Under the pieces are notes generated by a model. That model saw only the letters and a program-made list of their open reading frames with translations. It had not been told where the DNA came from and made no database searches. Positions 49,770 to 58,030 of a stretch of 64,000 bases of DNA are shown piece by piece. Origin of the DNA: Clostridia bacterium (GTDB lineage Bacteria > Bacillota > Clostridia > Oscillospirales > QAKW01); the NCBI GenBank assembly GCA_017464525.1, contig JAFTZM010000043.1, positions 62,001 through 126,000 on the forward strand. The letters are read 5' to 3'. The position numbers were made by a program, and so were the translations under genes. Each line of letters begins with the position of its first letter. Position 1 is the first letter of the stretch.

Positions 49770-50072
49770 TTATTTACCCCCTTCAATAGATTGCGCCAGG
49801 CTTTTGGCAAAGCCCCGGTCTGCCACGCCGATGATCCCCACCGGCTTCGTTCCCAGGCTGGCGCCAAGTTGGTCCTTGGTATAAGGCAGGCGATGGAGGG
49901 GAATCTTCCATTCCCCGGCGACTGCCTCAAAGTTTCTGCAGGTTCTGGGCGAGCAATCCTCTGCCAGCAGCAAAAGGTGCGTTGTTTGCAGCCCGGCCAT
50001 CACCATATCAAAGCCATAGGTGAGCCTTCCCGCCCGGCGGGCAAGCCCCAGCGTTGATAAGAATTTATTCAT
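49770..50072 (-). CDS. YlxQ-like ribosomal protein L7Ae family protein
   Basis: 100 residues. L7Ae-type fold: Gly-Leu-Ala-Arg-Arg-Ala-Gly-Arg-Leu, Leu-Leu-Leu-Leu-Ala-Glu-Asp-Cys-Ser, and a Gly-Ile-Ile-Gly-Val-Ala-Asp segment. Predicted RNA kink-turn binder always found between ylxR and infB in Firmicutes. Overlaps rnpM by eight bases and lies one base before the TTG of infB. Confidence 0.9.
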   Translation of the reverse strand: MNKFLSTLGLARRAGRLTYGFDMVMAGLQTTHLLLLAEDCSPRTCRNFEAVAGEWKIPLHRLPYTKDQLGASLGTKPVGIIGVADRGFAKSLAQSIEGGK

Positions 50073-50337
50073 TTTCTACCAGCTCCTTCTGAAGGCGCTC
50101 GTAGATCTCCTGCGGAACAGCTCTGCCGAAGCCCCGATCCAATGCCCGGGTCTTCAGGAGCTTTTGCCCGCATTCCGGCCGGCGGCAAAGGTAAGCCCCT
50201 CTGCCCGGTGCCTTGCCGGTAAGATCCACCGAGATCTCGCCCTCCTTATTGAGCACGACCCTGCAGAGCTCCTTTTTGGGCATCATTTCCCGGCAGCAAA
50301 GGCACATCCGCATAGGTATTTTACGTTCTTTTGCCAA
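50065..50337 (-). CDS. rnpM: YlxR/RnpM, RNase P modulator
   Basis: 90 residues. Contains the Pro-Met-Arg-Met-Cys-Leu-Cys-Cys-Arg motif and Gly-Lys-Ala-Pro-Gly-Arg-Gly-Ala-Tyr-Leu-Cys of DUF448. Work in Bacillus links the family to binding and modulating RNase P. Situated between nusA and ylxQ as usual. Confidence 0.92.
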   Translation of the reverse strand: MAKERKIPMRMCLCCREMMPKKELCRVVLNKEGEISVDLTGKAPGRGAYLCRRPECGQKLLKTRALDRGFGRAVPQEIYERLQKELVENE

Positions 50338-50340
50338 AGC

Positions 50341-51387
50341 TTAATCACCTACTTTGGAAAGCGGCTTGATATCGATCTTAAAGCCGGTAAGCTTTGCTGC
50401 CAGGCGGGCGTTCTGGCCTTCCTTTCCGATAGCCAGGGAAAGCTGATCGTCGCTGACCACCACCACGCAGGTGTGGGCGACATCATCGGCAGCTACGCTG
50501 AGGATCTTGGCGGGAGCCAGAGCGGCGGCGATATATTCCTCGGAATTCTCGCTGTAGCGGATCACATCCACCTTTTCACCCTTCAGCTCTTCGCAGATCT
50601 TGGTGATACGCATTCCCCGGGCACCGATGCAGGAGCCCACGGGATCCACATTTTCATCCTGGGAATAAACGGCGATCTTGGTACGGCTACCGGCCTCACG
50701 GGCGATGGCCTTGACCTCCACAGAACCGTCGAAGATCTCGGGAACCTCCAATTCAAACAGCCGCTTTACCAGGCCGGGATGGGTCCGGGAGATGAGGATC
50801 TGGGGACCCTTCTGGGCGGAGCGGACCTCCACCACATAGATCTTCACGTGCTCACCGGGGGTCAGCACCTCGCCGGGAATCTGCTCGTTTTTGATGAGCA
50901 TGGCCTGGCTCTTGCCGATATCCAGAATGGCATTGCCGTTGGGCTCCACCCGGTTGACAGTGGTGGTGATGATCTCACATTCCTTACTATTGAATTCCTG
51001 ATAGAGCAGGCCCCGCTCTCCGTCCCGGATGCCGTGAATGATCACCTGCTTGGCGTTCTGGGCGGCGATGCGGCCGAACTCCTTGGTCTTGATCTCGATC
51101 TTGGCTTCATCCCCCAGCTTCAGGCGCTTGGAAACGGTATCGTGGGCCTCTTCCAGCGAGATCTCGGTGGCGGGATCGTTCACCACCTCCACTACGGTCT
51201 TCTTCTGCAGCAGCTTGATCTCGTTCTTTTCACGGCTGATCACGACCTCGGCATTGTCGGCAGTACCGAAGGCCCGCTTGGCGGCGGCCAGCAGAGCGGC
51301 CTCTACCTTTTCGATCATATAATCGGCGGGAATTCCCTTTTCTGCCTCGATCAGATCCAATGCCTTAAAAAATTCTGCGTTTTTCAT
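50341..51387 (-). CDS. nusA: transcription termination/antitermination factor NusA
   Basis: 348 residues. N-terminal RNA polymerase-binding domain (about 1-125), S1 domain (about 130-200), and KH1 and KH2 (about 200-345) with Val-Gly-Ser-Cys-Ile-Gly-Ala-Arg-Gly-Met-Arg-Ile and Ile-Gly-Lys-Glu-Gly-Gln-Asn-Ala-Arg-Leu-Ala. No acidic C-terminal repeats, as usual for Firmicutes. Controls pausing and termination. Follows rimP after 27 bases. Confidence 0.97.
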   Translation of the reverse strand: MKNAEFFKALDLIEAEKGIPADYMIEKVEAALLAAAKRAFGTADNAEVVISREKNEIKLLQKKTVVEVVNDPATEISLEEAHDTVSKRLKLGDEAKIEIKTKEFGRIAAQNAKQVIIHGIRDGERGLLYQEFNSKECEIITTTVNRVEPNGNAILDIGKSQAMLIKNEQIPGEVLTPGEHVKIYVVEVRSAQKGPQILISRTHPGLVKRLFELEVPEIFDGSVEVKAIAREAGSRTKIAVYSQDENVDPVGSCIGARGMRITKICEELKGEKVDVIRYSENSEEYIAAALAPAKILSVAADDVAHTCVVVVSDDQLSLAIGKEGQNARLAAKLTGFKIDIKPLSKVGD

Positions 51388-51414
51388 TGCTTTTTTCTCT
51401 ATCCTCCTAATAAT

Positions 51415-51876
51415 TTACGAAAAATCCACCCAGGGACGGATCAATCTTGCATCCTTGACGCTGAAGGTCATTTCCGTTCCCTTTACATCCACGGTAAAGC
51501 TGCCGTCGGCATAGCCGGTCAGCTGCCCTACCCAATAATCGCTGCCCTCGGCAGCCCGGAACAGTTTTACTTCGATCATTTCGCCCATGAAGTAATTGAA
51601 ATCCTTTTCCTTCTTCAAGGGACGGTCCAGCCCCACCGAGGAGACCTCCAGGTAATAATGATCCTTGATCAGATCGGCCTCATCCAGCAGCGGATCAATG
51701 GCACGGGACATAGCCTCGCAATCCTCGATGGCGATGCCATCCGCCTTGGTGATATAGAGCCGCAGGAAAAAATCGGGGCCTTCCTTCACATACTCCACAT
51801 CAAACAATTCGTAGCCCAAGCCTTCCGCCACCGGCTGCGCCAGCGCTTCCACTCTGGTTGCGATACTTTCTTTCAT
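51415..51876 (-). CDS. rimP: ribosome maturation factor RimP
   Basis: 153 residues. RimP features: Leu-Gly-Tyr-Glu-Leu-Phe-Asp-Val-Glu-Tyr near the N terminus, Ile-Glu-Asp-Cys-Glu-Ala-Met-Ser-Arg, Leu-Glu-Val-Ser-Ser-Val-Gly-Leu-Asp-Arg-Pro-Leu, and a C-terminal SH3-like domain. Needed for 30S maturation. First gene of the translation operon; AAAGGAG site and a leader hairpin upstream. Confidence 0.97.
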   Translation of the reverse strand: MKESIATRVEALAQPVAEGLGYELFDVEYVKEGPDFFLRLYITKADGIAIEDCEAMSRAIDPLLDEADLIKDHYYLEVSSVGLDRPLKKEKDFNYFMGEMIEVKLFRAAEGSDYWVGQLTGYADGSFTVDVKGTEMTFSVKDARLIRPWVDFS

Positions 51877-51903
51877 TGAGTTCTCCTTTCGGGCAAAAGC
51901 AAA

Positions 51904-51926
51904 GAGGTTCGCACCTTACGAACCTC
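51904..51926 (-). ncRNA. rimP-leader-like hairpin
   Basis: On the minus strand GAGGTTCG/CGAACCTC forms an 8-bp stem with a 7-base loop, followed by TTTGCTTTTG, between the promoter and rimP. Many Firmicutes carry a hairpin of this kind (the rimP leader), thought to attenuate the operon, perhaps through NusA. Assignment is by position and shape. Confidence 0.6.
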
Positions 51927-51947
51927 CTTGGTATTCAATCTATGGGT

Positions 51948-51976
51948 AGTATACCACATAAATTCAAAAAATGCAA
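51948..51976 (-). promoter_or_regulatory. sigma-A promoter of the rimP-nusA-infB operon
   Basis: Minus strand TTGCAT (51976-51971), 17-bp spacer, TATACT (51953-51948). On the opposite strand a TATAAT at about 51999-52004 probably serves the divergent CapA-like gene. Confidence 0.75.
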
Positions 51977-52023
51977 GACTTTTTTCCTATTATATGTTAT
52001 AATCTTCCCGAGGTGATCAATCT

Positions 52024-53124
52024 ATGAAGGTTTTCTTTACAGGAGATATTGCTTTTTCCAAGTATTTCAAGGATTCTGCCGGGGATACCGGCCTGCTTGC
52101 AGAGGAACTGCTGGAGTTCCTCCGGGATTCCGACCATGGGATCCCCAATGTGGAGGGAGCCCTGACCGACCGGGTCATGGTGCTGGGGGATGCCGCCACC
52201 CCGGCCCACGCCAGCGATCCCAAGGCCGCCGACCGGCTGCTACAGATGGGCGGAGACATCTGGAATCTTTCCAATAACCACACCCTGGATTGCGACAAGG
52301 AAGGGCTGGCCGATACCATAACGTTGGCAGCCTCCAAGGGCTGCTGCACCTTAGGCGCCGGTATGAATATAAAAGAGGCGGCAGAGCCGGTCTATTGCGG
52401 GAATGCCGGCATTTTCAGCATCTGCTACAAGCGGAGCTTCAAGGCCGATGACCATACTCCGGGCAATCTCCAATGGGAGGACGAGGAGCCCATTAAAGCC
52501 GCCATCAGGGCCATCAAAAAGAAGGCACGCTGGTGCATCCTGGTGGCCCACGGGGGCGAGGAATTCTCTGATCTGCCTATGCCCCACGCCCGGGAAAAAT
52601 ATCTCCGTTACCTGGAATGGGGCGCCGACATTATTGTGGGGCACCACCCCCATGTACCGCAGAATTATGAGCAGGTGGGCAATAAAATTATTTTCTACTC
52701 CTTGGGAAACCTGATCTTCGATACAGATTTTCAGCGGATCCAAAGCCACACCGACCAGGGCGTTCTGCTGAAGCTGGATCTGCAGGAGGACTCCTTCCGC
52801 TGGGAGGCCAGGGGCTACCGGATCGACCGGGAGCGGCACCGGATCCTGCCTGCGGCGCTGCCGGCGGTGTTCCGGCCTCTTTCGGCAGAGGAATACCATC
52901 GGCTGATTCCCCTTGTTGCTGAGCGGTTCTGGCGGAATTTCAAAAGGGCCAAGACCTTCTTAAAACCCCAGCTGGCCACCGCCACGCCGGAAGAATGGCG
53001 GGCGCTCTACATCCGGGGCCAGGATCTCCACGCCTATGATATCATGATGGAGGCCATCAGGCGGTTCCCTTTGCAGGAGTGGAAAAATGAGCCGGCCGAC
53101 CTTCTTCAATACCTGAATGAGTAA
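52024..53124 (+). CDS. CapA-family metallophosphatase-like protein
   Basis: 366 residues. The PGA_cap/CapA fold shows Phe-Thr-Gly-Asp-Ile-Ala-Phe near the start, Asn-Val-Glu-Gly, Leu-Ser-Asn-Asn-His-Thr-Leu-Asp, Val-Ala-His-Gly-Gly-Glu-Glu-Phe and Gly-His-His-Pro-His-Val-Pro. CapA proteins take part in poly-gamma-glutamate capsule export or in related exopolymer processing. No signal peptide, so it may be a cytoplasmic phosphoesterase. GAGGTG lies about seven bases before the ATG. Confidence 0.88.
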   Translation: MKVFFTGDIAFSKYFKDSAGDTGLLAEELLEFLRDSDHGIPNVEGALTDRVMVLGDAATPAHASDPKAADRLLQMGGDIWNLSNNHTLDCDKEGLADTITLAASKGCCTLGAGMNIKEAAEPVYCGNAGIFSICYKRSFKADDHTPGNLQWEDEEPIKAAIRAIKKKARWCILVAHGGEEFSDLPMPHAREKYLRYLEWGADIIVGHHPHVPQNYEQVGNKIIFYSLGNLIFDTDFQRIQSHTDQGVLLKLDLQEDSFRWEARGYRIDRERHRILPAALPAVFRPLSAEEYHRLIPLVAERFWRNFKRAKTFLKPQLATATPEEWRALYIRGQDLHAYDIMMEAIRRFPLQEWKNEPADLLQYLNE

Positions 53125-53464
53125 AAAAAGCGCCACTTTTTGTGTGTATTTTTTGAGACTGTCAAAAAAGTCCCCGACCGCAGAAACATATACATAATGT
53201 AGACCCTGCCGCCCCTTTGTAAGGGGCGGGTTACCGCATTAGCGGTGGAGGGGTTGTTATAAGGAAAAAATGCGGCCAAAGCCGCATTTTTATTGAACTA
53301 TTTTCTGCTATCCGCCAACCCGCTCTCTACCGTACCTATGTACGCCGACGAGATCGGTTTGACGAATTCGGAAACATTTTTGAGAGTCTCCCAGCGTGTC
53401 AAAAAAATAAATATAGAGTTTTTTGACACGCTGCAAAAAAGCGCCACTTTTGTGGCGCTTTTTT
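53124..53464. repeat. hairpin-rich intergenic repeat region
   Basis: This 340-base gap has no gene. It starts and ends with the same 17 bases, AAAAAAGCGCCACTTTT (53124-53140 and 53435-53451). Between them lie TTTTTTGA-N5-TCAAAAAA (53149-53169), CCGCCCCTT-TGT-AAGGGGCGG (about 53209-53229), ACCGC-N4-GCGGT, a terminator-like AATGCGGC/GCCGCATT with T-run (about 53268-53293), and a perfect 15-bp stem CAGCGTGTCAAAAAA (53392-53406 with 53419-53433). It looks like a composite of dispersed intergenic repeats placed between two copies of a terminator half. Confidence 0.6.
53435..53464. terminator. bidirectional intrinsic terminator
   Basis: Stem AAAAAAGCGCCAC/GTGGCGCTTTTTT with loop TTTT, T-runs in both directions, eight bases after the stop of the SGNH hydrolase gene on the minus strand. 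Confidence 0.92.
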
Positions 53465-53471
53465 CATGTTT

Positions 53472-54458
53472 TTAAAGCTGTTTTTGCATCTTTTCGGCCA
53501 GTTTTTCGGCGTAAATTTTCATGCCTTCTTCATTGGGGTGCAGTTGATCCGCCACAAAGTACGCCGGATCATGGGGTACCAGATCCATACCCTCGATGAC
53601 GGTGAATCCGTACTTTTCCGCCTCGGCTTTGATTTCGCCGGAGACCTGCAAAAAGCCACCAGCTTTTTTGGTAGTATCCTGCCAGTTGCCCCGCCAGATG
53701 GGGGTGATCACAAAGATCTTGGATTTGGGGTAACGGTGGGCCAGCCCCTTCATGAAGCCGGTCATGGTCTCTTCGAATTTTTCCCTGGTAGCGCCGCTCC
53801 AGTCGTTGGTGCCGTAGGCCACAGTCACCAGATCGGGCTCTACCCCATCATTGATCTCCAGCAGATCGGGAAAAAACCGGTCGCCGCCGATGCCCTTATC
53901 CACCGGTGCCGCATCCAGCAGATCGGCCAGAACGTTGACATAAGAAACCGCAGGCTGAATGGCATCGTACCCCTGCGTAATGGAATCGCCGTAGCAGACC
54001 ATGGTATATTTGCGGTTATAAGGCTCTGCAAAGGTAGCGTTTTCCAGTTCCACCTCTCCGATGGCCATACCGTAGAAATTGGGCAGGTAGACCGTTACCC
54101 GATGGGTTCCTTCCGGCAATTCCAGTTCAAAGGTGCCCTCATATTCATCCTGCACCTTTCCCTCACCAAAGGTTTTGGCCGGCTCACCATCCACGTAGCC
54201 GTTGATGTAACAGAACTGCCGGGAGGAGCAACGGCGGGCGCTGAACCGGAAGCGCAGGGCCGAGGCATCGGTCACACATTCCAGTCTTACGCCGGCGGTG
54301 GCAAAGGTCTTGAGATGAAAATCCTCATTTTTTGCCACCGTAAGATATCTTTCAGCCTGCTCCGGTGCAAAGCGGTAGAAGCGGAACATTCCGTCCCGCA
54401 GCTCTACCTCTACCGCACCGGTCACAAAATCCTTTATTTCTTCAATTGTTAATTTCAT
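53472..54458 (-). CDS. SGNH/GDSL hydrolase with N-terminal beta domain
   Basis: 328 residues. The N-terminal ~150 residues form a beta-rich domain as in CE2-type acetyl esterases; the SGNH core has Gly-Asp-Ser159-Ile-Thr, Gly191-Gly, Gly-Thr-Asn218-Asp, and Asp304-x2-His307-Pro-Asn. Likely removes acetyl groups from carbohydrates; no signal peptide, so probably cytoplasmic. I start at 54458, two bases after the DUF4340 stop; GGAG in the preceding codons serves as ribosome site. Confidence 0.92.
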   Translation of the reverse strand: MKLTIEEIKDFVTGAVEVELRDGMFRFYRFAPEQAERYLTVAKNEDFHLKTFATAGVRLECVTDASALRFRFSARRCSSRQFCYINGYVDGEPAKTFGEGKVQDEYEGTFELELPEGTHRVTVYLPNFYGMAIGEVELENATFAEPYNRKYTMVCYGDSITQGYDAIQPAVSYVNVLADLLDAAPVDKGIGGDRFFPDLLEINDGVEPDLVTVAYGTNDWSGATREKFEETMTGFMKGLAHRYPKSKIFVITPIWRGNWQDTTKKAGGFLQVSGEIKAEAEKYGFTVIEGMDLVPHDPAYFVADQLHPNEEGMKIYAEKLAEKMQKQL

Positions 54459-54459
54459 A

Positions 54460-55863
54460 TTACCACTCCAGAGAAATGACTTCACCGTCGTAAAGTTTTT
54501 GGGCGTTTTCCAGAATTTTATCCACATTCAGGGTGCTTACCCAGAAATGGCCGGAGCCGTTAAGCTCACAGAAGCATTTCAGTTCAGAGACCGAATAGAA
54601 CTTCATGGTCTCCTTTACACCGCTCTTCAGGGTGAATTCCACCGTCAGGTAAGGGGTATTATTCTCCCCCTTTTGGCCCAGATCGGTGATGCCGATAGTC
54701 AGAATGTGGGAATAAAAATCGGAGAACAACTCACTATCCACCCGCTTATTATTGATGGTCACATTGAAATTACCCTCATCATCGGTCTCATCCCCGATAG
54801 CGATGGTATAGCTCTTACCGCTGCCGCTGATCTTGATACCGGAAAGGGCGTCAGCAGCCCGGGTATAGATCATATCCTCGCAATAGGATTTCAGAGTCTC
54901 TCCCAGGCAAGCGGTATAGGTAGCGGAGACGGCGTGAACAAACTTATCGCCGGGTACATAGCAATACTGATTGCCGCTATCGGTCACATTGCCGAAATAA
55001 ATGATTACTTCCTTCTCATCCAGAATATAGGAGAGGATATACTGGGGGTCATCCAGCCCCAGCTCCTTCAGCTTTTCGGCAGAGGTATCATCCCCCACCA
55101 CCGCACAGGTGGCCAGAGTGGTCATCAGCTCATTCAGGCTATCCTGCATGGTATTGGAGAAGGACTGATAGATGGGCTCTACCATCACATAGGAGGAGCC
55201 AACCTCATCGTCGCCGAGGTCGTTCATCTCCACCTTGATCTCCTGCTCCCGTTTACTGCCGCCGATATTGATATTGGTGAGGCCTTCCAGATCCTCGGTC
55301 TCGCCGGTATAATCGATCATTTCATCATAATAGAACTGATACCGGGAAAGCAACACCGTATCCGGCACGGTGGTATCCACCAGATACACCGCCTCGTCGC
55401 CCTCCATCCGGGTATAATAATTTCCGGAGGAAGAGGTGGTGCCGAAGCTGAACTGATAGGTATCCTCCCCATCCACCACCTTCACGGTACCGTAGGGGTC
55501 CGCCAGGCCGTAACTTTCCAGCTGCTCGGCAGAGGGGCTGCCCACCACTCGCTTGGTGGCGGTAAGGCTGCCGATATTTTCCAGCAGATTCAATACAGAA
55601 TCATTGCTGATGTTATAGCCCTTTTTTCCTTCGATATAATAAGAGCCGATCGCTTCCTTGACCAGGGTATATTCATCGAAGGTATTTTTGATCTCGATGG
55701 AATCGGCTTCATCCAGATCCACCTCCATCAAAACAACAGAGTTGCCCTTTTCATCGCCCGCCTCATCCTTGGGCAGCACAAAGGCCACCAGCACCCAAAG
55801 CACGATGCCCAGCACCACAGCGCAGCCTGCCAGGATCAGAAGCGGTCTTAAACGCTTTATCAT
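54460..55863 (-). CDS. DUF4340 membrane-anchored protein
   Basis: 467 residues from the ATG at 55863 after GGAG. One N-terminal span (about 6-30), then an outer region with repeated Asp-(Glu)-Tyr-Thr-Leu-Val, Tyr-Gly-Leu-Ala-Asp-Pro and Leu-Gly-Leu-Asp-Asp-Pro segments typical of DUF4340. The Gly-Leu-(Ala/Asp)-(Asp)-Pro repeats mark tandem subdomains. Usually encoded with GldG/GldF-like ABC proteins, as here; overlaps the upstream GldG-like gene by four bases. Function unknown. Confidence 0.88.
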   Translation of the reverse strand: MIKRLRPLLILAGCAVVLGIVLWVLVAFVLPKDEAGDEKGNSVVLMEVDLDEADSIEIKNTFDEYTLVKEAIGSYYIEGKKGYNISNDSVLNLLENIGSLTATKRVVGSPSAEQLESYGLADPYGTVKVVDGEDTYQFSFGTTSSSGNYYTRMEGDEAVYLVDTTVPDTVLLSRYQFYYDEMIDYTGETEDLEGLTNINIGGSKREQEIKVEMNDLGDDEVGSSYVMVEPIYQSFSNTMQDSLNELMTTLATCAVVGDDTSAEKLKELGLDDPQYILSYILDEKEVIIYFGNVTDSGNQYCYVPGDKFVHAVSATYTACLGETLKSYCEDMIYTRAADALSGIKISGSGKSYTIAIGDETDDEGNFNVTINNKRVDSELFSDFYSHILTIGITDLGQKGENNTPYLTVEFTLKSGVKETMKFYSVSELKCFCELNGSGHFWVSTLNVDKILENAQKLYDGEVISLEW

Positions 55864-57326
55864 AAGTATCTCCTCCGGATATAAACCACAAGGCCGATCA
55901 CTAAGAAGATCACGGGGATCACGCCGATAAAGATGATAGAGCCCCAACGCACGGTGGCGGTATCCAGGGTCATGGTGGTAGAAGCGGCGGTCTTGGAAGC
56001 ACCCACGATCTCCGATTCATTTTCGCCTACCATCATCTGGTAGATCTCATAAAGGAAGCCGCCGTTACCGTTATAGTTGAAGTGGGTCTCACTGAGCATA
56101 TCCACAGACCCGGCAACGAAGAGATGGCTTTCCACCGCCACGTTATTCTCATATTTATAACGGGTGGCCACAGCTGCCAGGGTAAAGGGACCCTCGGCAT
56201 CCCCTTCTGCCTTGGCATAGCCGGCATTGACGGACTCGGTGCTCTTGGCATAGGAGTCCTCGGAGGTCTGCAGCAGGGCGGTGGTCTCGGTAATGCCGGA
56301 GGTCTCAAAGAGAAGCTTTACAGACTGGGCATTGGGTACCACGCTCAGATAATCGGGATCAATGGTCACGCCGCTGACCTCCACATCCTCCACATAGGAG
56401 GGGATCAGGTACAGAGGTGCCGATTCACTGGATGAAGCGAAGGAGGAAGCGGTATAATCATCCGATTCCAGCACAATATTATCCTCCAGTTCAAAGCCCC
56501 ACTCTGCCAGAAAGGCCTCCAGGTTGGGCAGCTTGGGAGAATCGGGATCAGAGAAATAGAACATATCCCGCTCATAGTTATAATCATTGGCCAGAAAATC
56601 CTGCAGTTGGCGAATCTCCGACTGAGAATAATCGATGGTGGGGCCGCAGATGATCATCACCCGGGCCATATCATCAAACTCGGAAAGCTGGCTCAGCTTG
56701 ACCTCCTGCACATCGGCACCGTTATTGGCAATGAGGCTCATCATGGCATCATAGCCTTCCTCGCCGTGGCCGGTGACAAAATAGACCAGAGGAATCTCTT
56801 CCTTGGTTACATAAAGCACACCGGAGGCCAGGCAATCCTCGATCTTATAGGTCATATTACCGGTGGAGGTATCCTGCTCATACATATCCTCAAAGGCAAT
56901 GACCCGTTTCCGATCGCCGTTTTCCACCACGATGGCACCCTCGGTGATGCTGAATTCAGCGCCGAAGGAGGTGAGCACCTGGGGGTTTACATCGGGATCC
57001 ACATAGGTGACCTCGATATTATCGGAAAGATTGGCAAACCGCTTGATACTTTCCCGGAACTGCTCGGGATAATCCTCTTCGCTGTACACAACGGTAAGCT
57101 GGATCTTATCCTCTTTGGTAAGGGCATTGACGATCTGCTTGGTGGTATCGGAAATGCTATAGAGATCATAGGAGGTCATATCCAGCTTCCAGGAATAGGC
57201 ATCTGCCAGCAAAGAGAATATGATATTCACAATGATCACCACGGCAACAAAGGCAACGGTCAAGCCGGTGGCCACAGAACCGTATTTAAATTTACGGCTT
57301 TTGAAAAACGACATCTTGCCGGCCAT
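55860..57326 (-). CDS. GldG-like ABC-type auxiliary protein
   Basis: 488 residues from the ATG at 57326 (the one-base TGATG overlap with the permease). A span at about 20-42, a long outer domain with a Ser-Ile-Ser-Asp-Thr-Thr-Lys start, a Tyr-Phe-Val-Thr-Gly-His-Gly-Glu motif near 193-200 and Ile-Ile-Cys-Gly-Pro, and a C-terminal span just before Arg-Arg-Arg-Tyr. This is the GldG/ABC-2 auxiliary domain. In Bacteroidetes GldAFG support gliding; in Clostridia the set has no known job and probably exports or remodels an envelope component. Confidence 0.9.
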   Translation of the reverse strand: MAGKMSFFKSRKFKYGSVATGLTVAFVAVVIIVNIIFSLLADAYSWKLDMTSYDLYSISDTTKQIVNALTKEDKIQLTVVYSEEDYPEQFRESIKRFANLSDNIEVTYVDPDVNPQVLTSFGAEFSITEGAIVVENGDRKRVIAFEDMYEQDTSTGNMTYKIEDCLASGVLYVTKEEIPLVYFVTGHGEEGYDAMMSLIANNGADVQEVKLSQLSEFDDMARVMIICGPTIDYSQSEIRQLQDFLANDYNYERDMFYFSDPDSPKLPNLEAFLAEWGFELEDNIVLESDDYTASSFASSSESAPLYLIPSYVEDVEVSGVTIDPDYLSVVPNAQSVKLLFETSGITETTALLQTSEDSYAKSTESVNAGYAKAEGDAEGPFTLAAVATRYKYENNVAVESHLFVAGSVDMLSETHFNYNGNGGFLYEIYQMMVGENESEIVGASKTAASTTMTLDTATVRWGSIIFIGVIPVIFLVIGLVVYIRRRYL

Positions 57327-58030
57327 CAGCTCCACCTCCTCTTATCGATGATACGGATGATCAGGAACAAAAAGACCACCGTAAGGCTAATAAAATAGAA
57401 AATAGCCGAAAAATCAAAGAGACCCTGCGCCAGCTTTTCAAAACGGGTGGAAACAGAGATCACATTGATCAGCTTGCTCACAAAGGAAACATTGATCACC
57501 GTTTTCAGAATATCGCAGATGGCAAAGATCAGCAGAGTGAAGAAGCCCATCATAAAGGCGATGATCTGGCTTTCGGTGATGCAGGCCATCAGCATGGCGA
57601 TGGCGATATAGGCGGCGCCTACCAGCAGGATGCCGATATAGTTGCCCGCCATGATGCCAGTCTCCACATGGCCGTTAAAATACAAAAAGCCCATACAGAA
57701 GATACTGGGAACCAGGCTGATCAGGAACATGGAGTAGGCCGCCATGAACTTGCCCAGCACCATTTTGGTGATGCTGATAGGGGCGGTGATCAGGATCTGA
57801 TCGGTCTTATTCTTCCGTTCCTCGGGGAAAAGCTTCATGGTGAGGATGGGAACAACCAGGATCATGATATAGCAGCTGAAGTAGAAATAGTAGCTGACAT
57901 CGGAGCTGTAGTTGGCCAGGTTAAACAGGCTGAAGCAGGCCCCGGCGATGATCAGATACAAAAACAGATAAACATAGCCCACCGGGGATTTCAGGTAAGA
58001 GCGCAGCTCTCTTTTCCATACGGCGATCAT
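57326..58030 (-). CDS. ABC-2 type permease (GldF-like)
   Basis: 234 residues, six predicted membrane spans. The N-terminal Lys-Arg-Glu-Leu-Arg-Ser-Tyr-Leu-Lys-Ser-Pro motif and the cytoplasmic Phe-Pro-Glu-Glu-Arg-Lys-Asn-Lys-Thr-Asp-Gln-Ile-Leu loop are typical of GldF/NosY-type permeases. Membrane channel of the ABC system; starts four bases inside the ATPase gene. Confidence 0.93.
   Translation of the reverse strand: MIAVWKRELRSYLKSPVGYVYLFLYLIIAGACFSLFNLANYSSDVSYYFYFSCYIMILVVPILTMKLFPEERKNKTDQILITAPISITKMVLGKFMAAYSMFLISLVPSIFCMGFLYFNGHVETGIMAGNYIGILLVGAAYIAIAMLMACITESQIIAFMMGFFTLLIFAICDILKTVINVSFVSKLINVISVSTRFEKLAQGLFDFSAIFYFISLTVVFLFLIIRIIDKRRWS

Noticed and set aside
47708-49789. 693-codon open frame on the plus strand
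   Set aside because: Shadow of infB; its Leu/Phe/Gly-rich repeats are the complement of the Lys/Glu/Pro linker.
54499-55851. 450-codon plus-strand frame
   Set aside because: Shadow of the DUF4340 gene with no ribosome site and the His/Ile/Gly bias of a complementary frame.
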